Source: Trachelipus rathkii
Taxonomy: Eukaryota > Arthropoda > Malacostraca > Isopoda > Trachelipodidae
Length of the DNA stretch: 10,000 bases
Direction of reading: 5' to 3'
Assembly: GCA_015478945.1 (NCBI GenBank)
Contig: JABUQX010078385.1
Span: 1-10,000, forward strand
Below are positions 7,908 through 10,000 of this stretch, one piece after another. The position numbers were made by a program, and so were the translations under genes. Within the stretch, counting starts at the first letter, position 1; each line of letters opens with the position of its first letter. A model generated the notes under the pieces. That model saw only the letters and a program-made list of their open reading frames with translations, was not told the origin of the DNA and made no database searches.

Positions 7908-10000
7908 ATTTCTTGCCAGGAATGCTAATGCAGGCCTCGGAGAAGATCGTGACCACAGTAAGCGACCTTCTATCTTTCGGCGAAATTGTATGAATCGTAT
8001 GGGTACATGGAATGTCAGGAGGAATAAATGGTTGGTAGGAGAGAGTGAGAGGTTGAGGATGTATTTTAGAAAGGCAAATTTGATTTGCTCGCTGTGACTC
8101 GAAACAAAAGATGAAAGGAAAAGGTGAAATTTAGTGTGTTGATGTGAAATGTGTGCGTGCTGCGTGATGGAAAGAGACAATGAATGGAGAGGAAAGAGAA
8201 GGAGATTGCCATGTTTGAATGAGTAGACCCTGCTGGATATGAAGACATATGGTAGACTTTTGATTGTGTGCGGTACCTAAGAATTCTAATGGCTTAAATT
8301 TAAATTTGAAAAGGTCAAGGATATGTGTTAGGGGTTCGTGACGATGGCCATCTGAGGAAACGTTTGAAGAAGAGTACGTATGTTTTGGGATAATCTGAAA
8401 TGAATGTTTTGGATGGGGTTGAGTTAGGAGCTTCAGGATTGATATGTTTTGGGGGACCTGAGATGTTGATAGCACGTGATTCAAAAAAGGGAGGTATAAC
8501 AGTGTTTTGGGGTGGCGGAGAGAAAATGAGACATGGTAGGAAGGTGATTGATTTCTGTGAAGAGAGAGTATGTGTGTAAGTAATACTTTCTTTAAACACA
8601 AGAATATCCATAAGTATACTAGGTTGGATGTAAGGTAGGAGATGATCGAAGTGAAAAGTATGCATTGATTTAGTGTGTGAAGATGGAGAGGTTGAGTAAT
8701 GTGTTTGGATGTTAAATCCAGTTAGGGTTTAGAAGGGGATTATCGGATCATTATGTTGTTCTATGTAAAATTAAGTTAGTGGGGGCTATGGATGGAGTAG
8801 GAAGGTGATACGAAAGAAGTAGAGATAAACAGTAGAGTGAGAAGTTAGGTGCCAAGATAAAAGGATAAGTATGTAAGAGCGCTCGCTAGTAAAACGGATG
8901 AATGTGAACAAGTTGATACTGAGCAAATCTGGGGGCAAATGAAGGAAGCAATGTTTAGTAGTGCAAAGGAGATGTGTGGATGTGCTAAGTAGGAAGTAAG
9001 AATGTTAACAGCGGATGGTGGAATGAAGAGGTGATTAAAGCGGTTAAAAGTAAAAAAGAAGCGTGGTGAATGTACTAAAAGCAAATGATGAAGATTCAAA
9101 AGAAAGGTGTCTGGAATTTATAAGGAGGAAAAAAGATAATACTAAAAGGTGTATACGTAGGAGAAAACAAAAGGTAAATGAACAGTTTTGGAAGGCAGGA
9201 TGAATGAGGACATACAAGGAGAATAGGAAGCTCTTCTGAAAAGAGCGCGAAAGGTTTAAGAATGAGAATAAGGGAATCTTGCTGTAGAATAATGAAAGTG
9301 ATGGTGCTTTTTGTAATGATGAAATGGATGTTGAGGTAGGTGTGGAAAGAACACTTCGAAAATCTGCCACAATGATTAACAGTAAGGATGAGGTGTTAGT
9401 GAATGTGTGCAGGTTTTGATGGTGCAAGAAGGAATAGGTATTTTGGGGATGAGGTTATTATTAAGGAGGAGGTAATGGTAGAGTGAAGAAAGTTGAAGAA
9501 TGGTAAGATCTGCAGGTATTAGATGAAATTACTAGTTTTGAAATGATCAAGAGCGGGTAGGCGAGATGGTGATTGATTGGATTTGGAAGTTTTTAATAAA
9601 GCGTGTTCATGGAGGGTTATAGTTCCAAGGGATTGGAGGAAAGCGGTAATAGTACCCTTGTATAAGGGTAAGGGAGAAAAAGGGGAACTCTGTAGAAATT
9701 ATAGGGAATAAGTTTATGAGTGTTGTAGGAAAGGATATATGCTGGTATTTTGGTCGGAAGAGTGCGTCGCAGTGACTGAGGGACTGATTGGTGAAAACAA
9801 GGTGCGTTTAGGAGTGTTTAGAGATGTGGTGGATCCAAAATCTAGTTACTTGAAACAAATGATGAGGAAAATGAGGGAGGAAAAGAAGAATAAATTGTAT
9901 TTAGGTTTTATGAGTTTGCAACAGCCGTATGATAGAGTTAATAGGAAGCTTTTATGGCAGGTGTTAGTGAATTATGGTGTGATGGTTAGGCTTCTGAATT
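7906..10000 (+). pseudogene. Decayed non-LTR retrotransposon, copy B (APE endonuclease, linker, RT; runs off the window)
   Basis: Landmarks occur in the correct order. GTWNVR (8002-8019) is the start of an APE-type endonuclease. An LGDL-like stretch (about 8450-8465), TFFKHKNIHKYTR (8585-8623) and SDHY (8743-8754) follow from the same domain. A basic linker with CIRRRKQKVNEQ lies near 9150. RT begins with DWRKAVIVPLYKGKGE (from 9631) and, after a stop at 9709-9711, is open in the same frame to the window edge, including VTEGLIG and YDRVNRKLLWQVL. Many frameshifts and stops show it is dead. RT motif A reads FMSLQQPYD: the catalytic Asp, still present in copy A, is Ser here. The family nicks target DNA with the endonuclease and primes RT there. 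Its sense strand is strikingly purine-rich. Clade not resolved; the catalytic Y-x-D-D is beyond the edge. Confidence 0.85.
8718..10000 (+). repeat. Right arm of the ~1.3-kb imperfect inverted repeat
   Basis: This is the partner of 217-1529, about 7.2 kb away, with the LTR element and both AT tracts in between. It probably continues past the window, since copy A extends 216 bp beyond the point matching base 10000. Confidence 0.8.

Noticed and set aside
7711..8180. ORFs rich in Tyr-Ile crossing the TA tract (7711-8097 plus, 7839-8180 minus)
   Set aside because: The YIYI part is translated microsatellite. Only the GTWNVR end of the plus frame is meaningful, and it belongs to copy B.
8066..9427. 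Several minus-strand ORFs over copy B, and plus-strand ORFs at 702-965 and 1270-1494 over copy A
   Set aside because: All are antisense to the endonuclease/RT relics; they stay open because the sense strand is purine-rich.

Overview
This is eukaryotic, repeat-dominated DNA with no host gene that I can recognise. The AT richness, the long (TA)n microsatellites and two decayed copies of an APE-endonuclease/reverse-transcriptase retrotransposon suggest an arthropod. The wording of their motifs (GTWNVR, TFFKHK..IHKYTR, SDHY, LYKGKGE, YDRVNR, NSGVRQGCV) resembles the endonuclease-RT repeats common in decapod crustacean genomes. That placement is from memory of the family and is only moderately secure.

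Layout: 1-1529 is a minus-strand, decayed non-LTR retrotransposon fragment (copy A: end of the endonuclease, linker and RT). 1530-1750 is a compound (TA)n tract. 1751-7511 is an LTR retrotransposon on the plus strand. Its 5' LTR (1751-3003) is followed by a broken leader/gag start, one long intact Gag-protease frame (first in-frame ATG 3488, stop 5371), about 900 bp of non-coding internal sequence, a polypurine tract (6269-6277) and a 3' LTR (6278-7511). 7512-7800 is unassigned. 7801-7905 is a second (TA)n tract. 7906-10000 is a second, plus-strand copy of the same non-LTR family (copy B), running off the window's right edge. Copies A and B therefore form a large, imperfect inverted repeat around the LTR element.

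The most unusual object is the LTR element. It has only about 3.3 kb between its LTRs and encodes Gag with three zinc knuckles, an asparagine/proline pentapeptide repeat and a retropepsin. It shows no reverse transcriptase, RNase H, integrase or envelope. It looks like a non-autonomous 'gag-pro' element that would need polymerase and integrase from another element. Its two LTRs are a mosaic: blocks that are nearly or fully identical alternate with blocks that share little. The longest identical block (311 bp) carries a chain of perfect short hairpins and a 53-bp imperfect tandem duplication, so it may be the structured part of the element's RNA.

Nothing here looks like an operon, CRISPR array, tRNA or rRNA.
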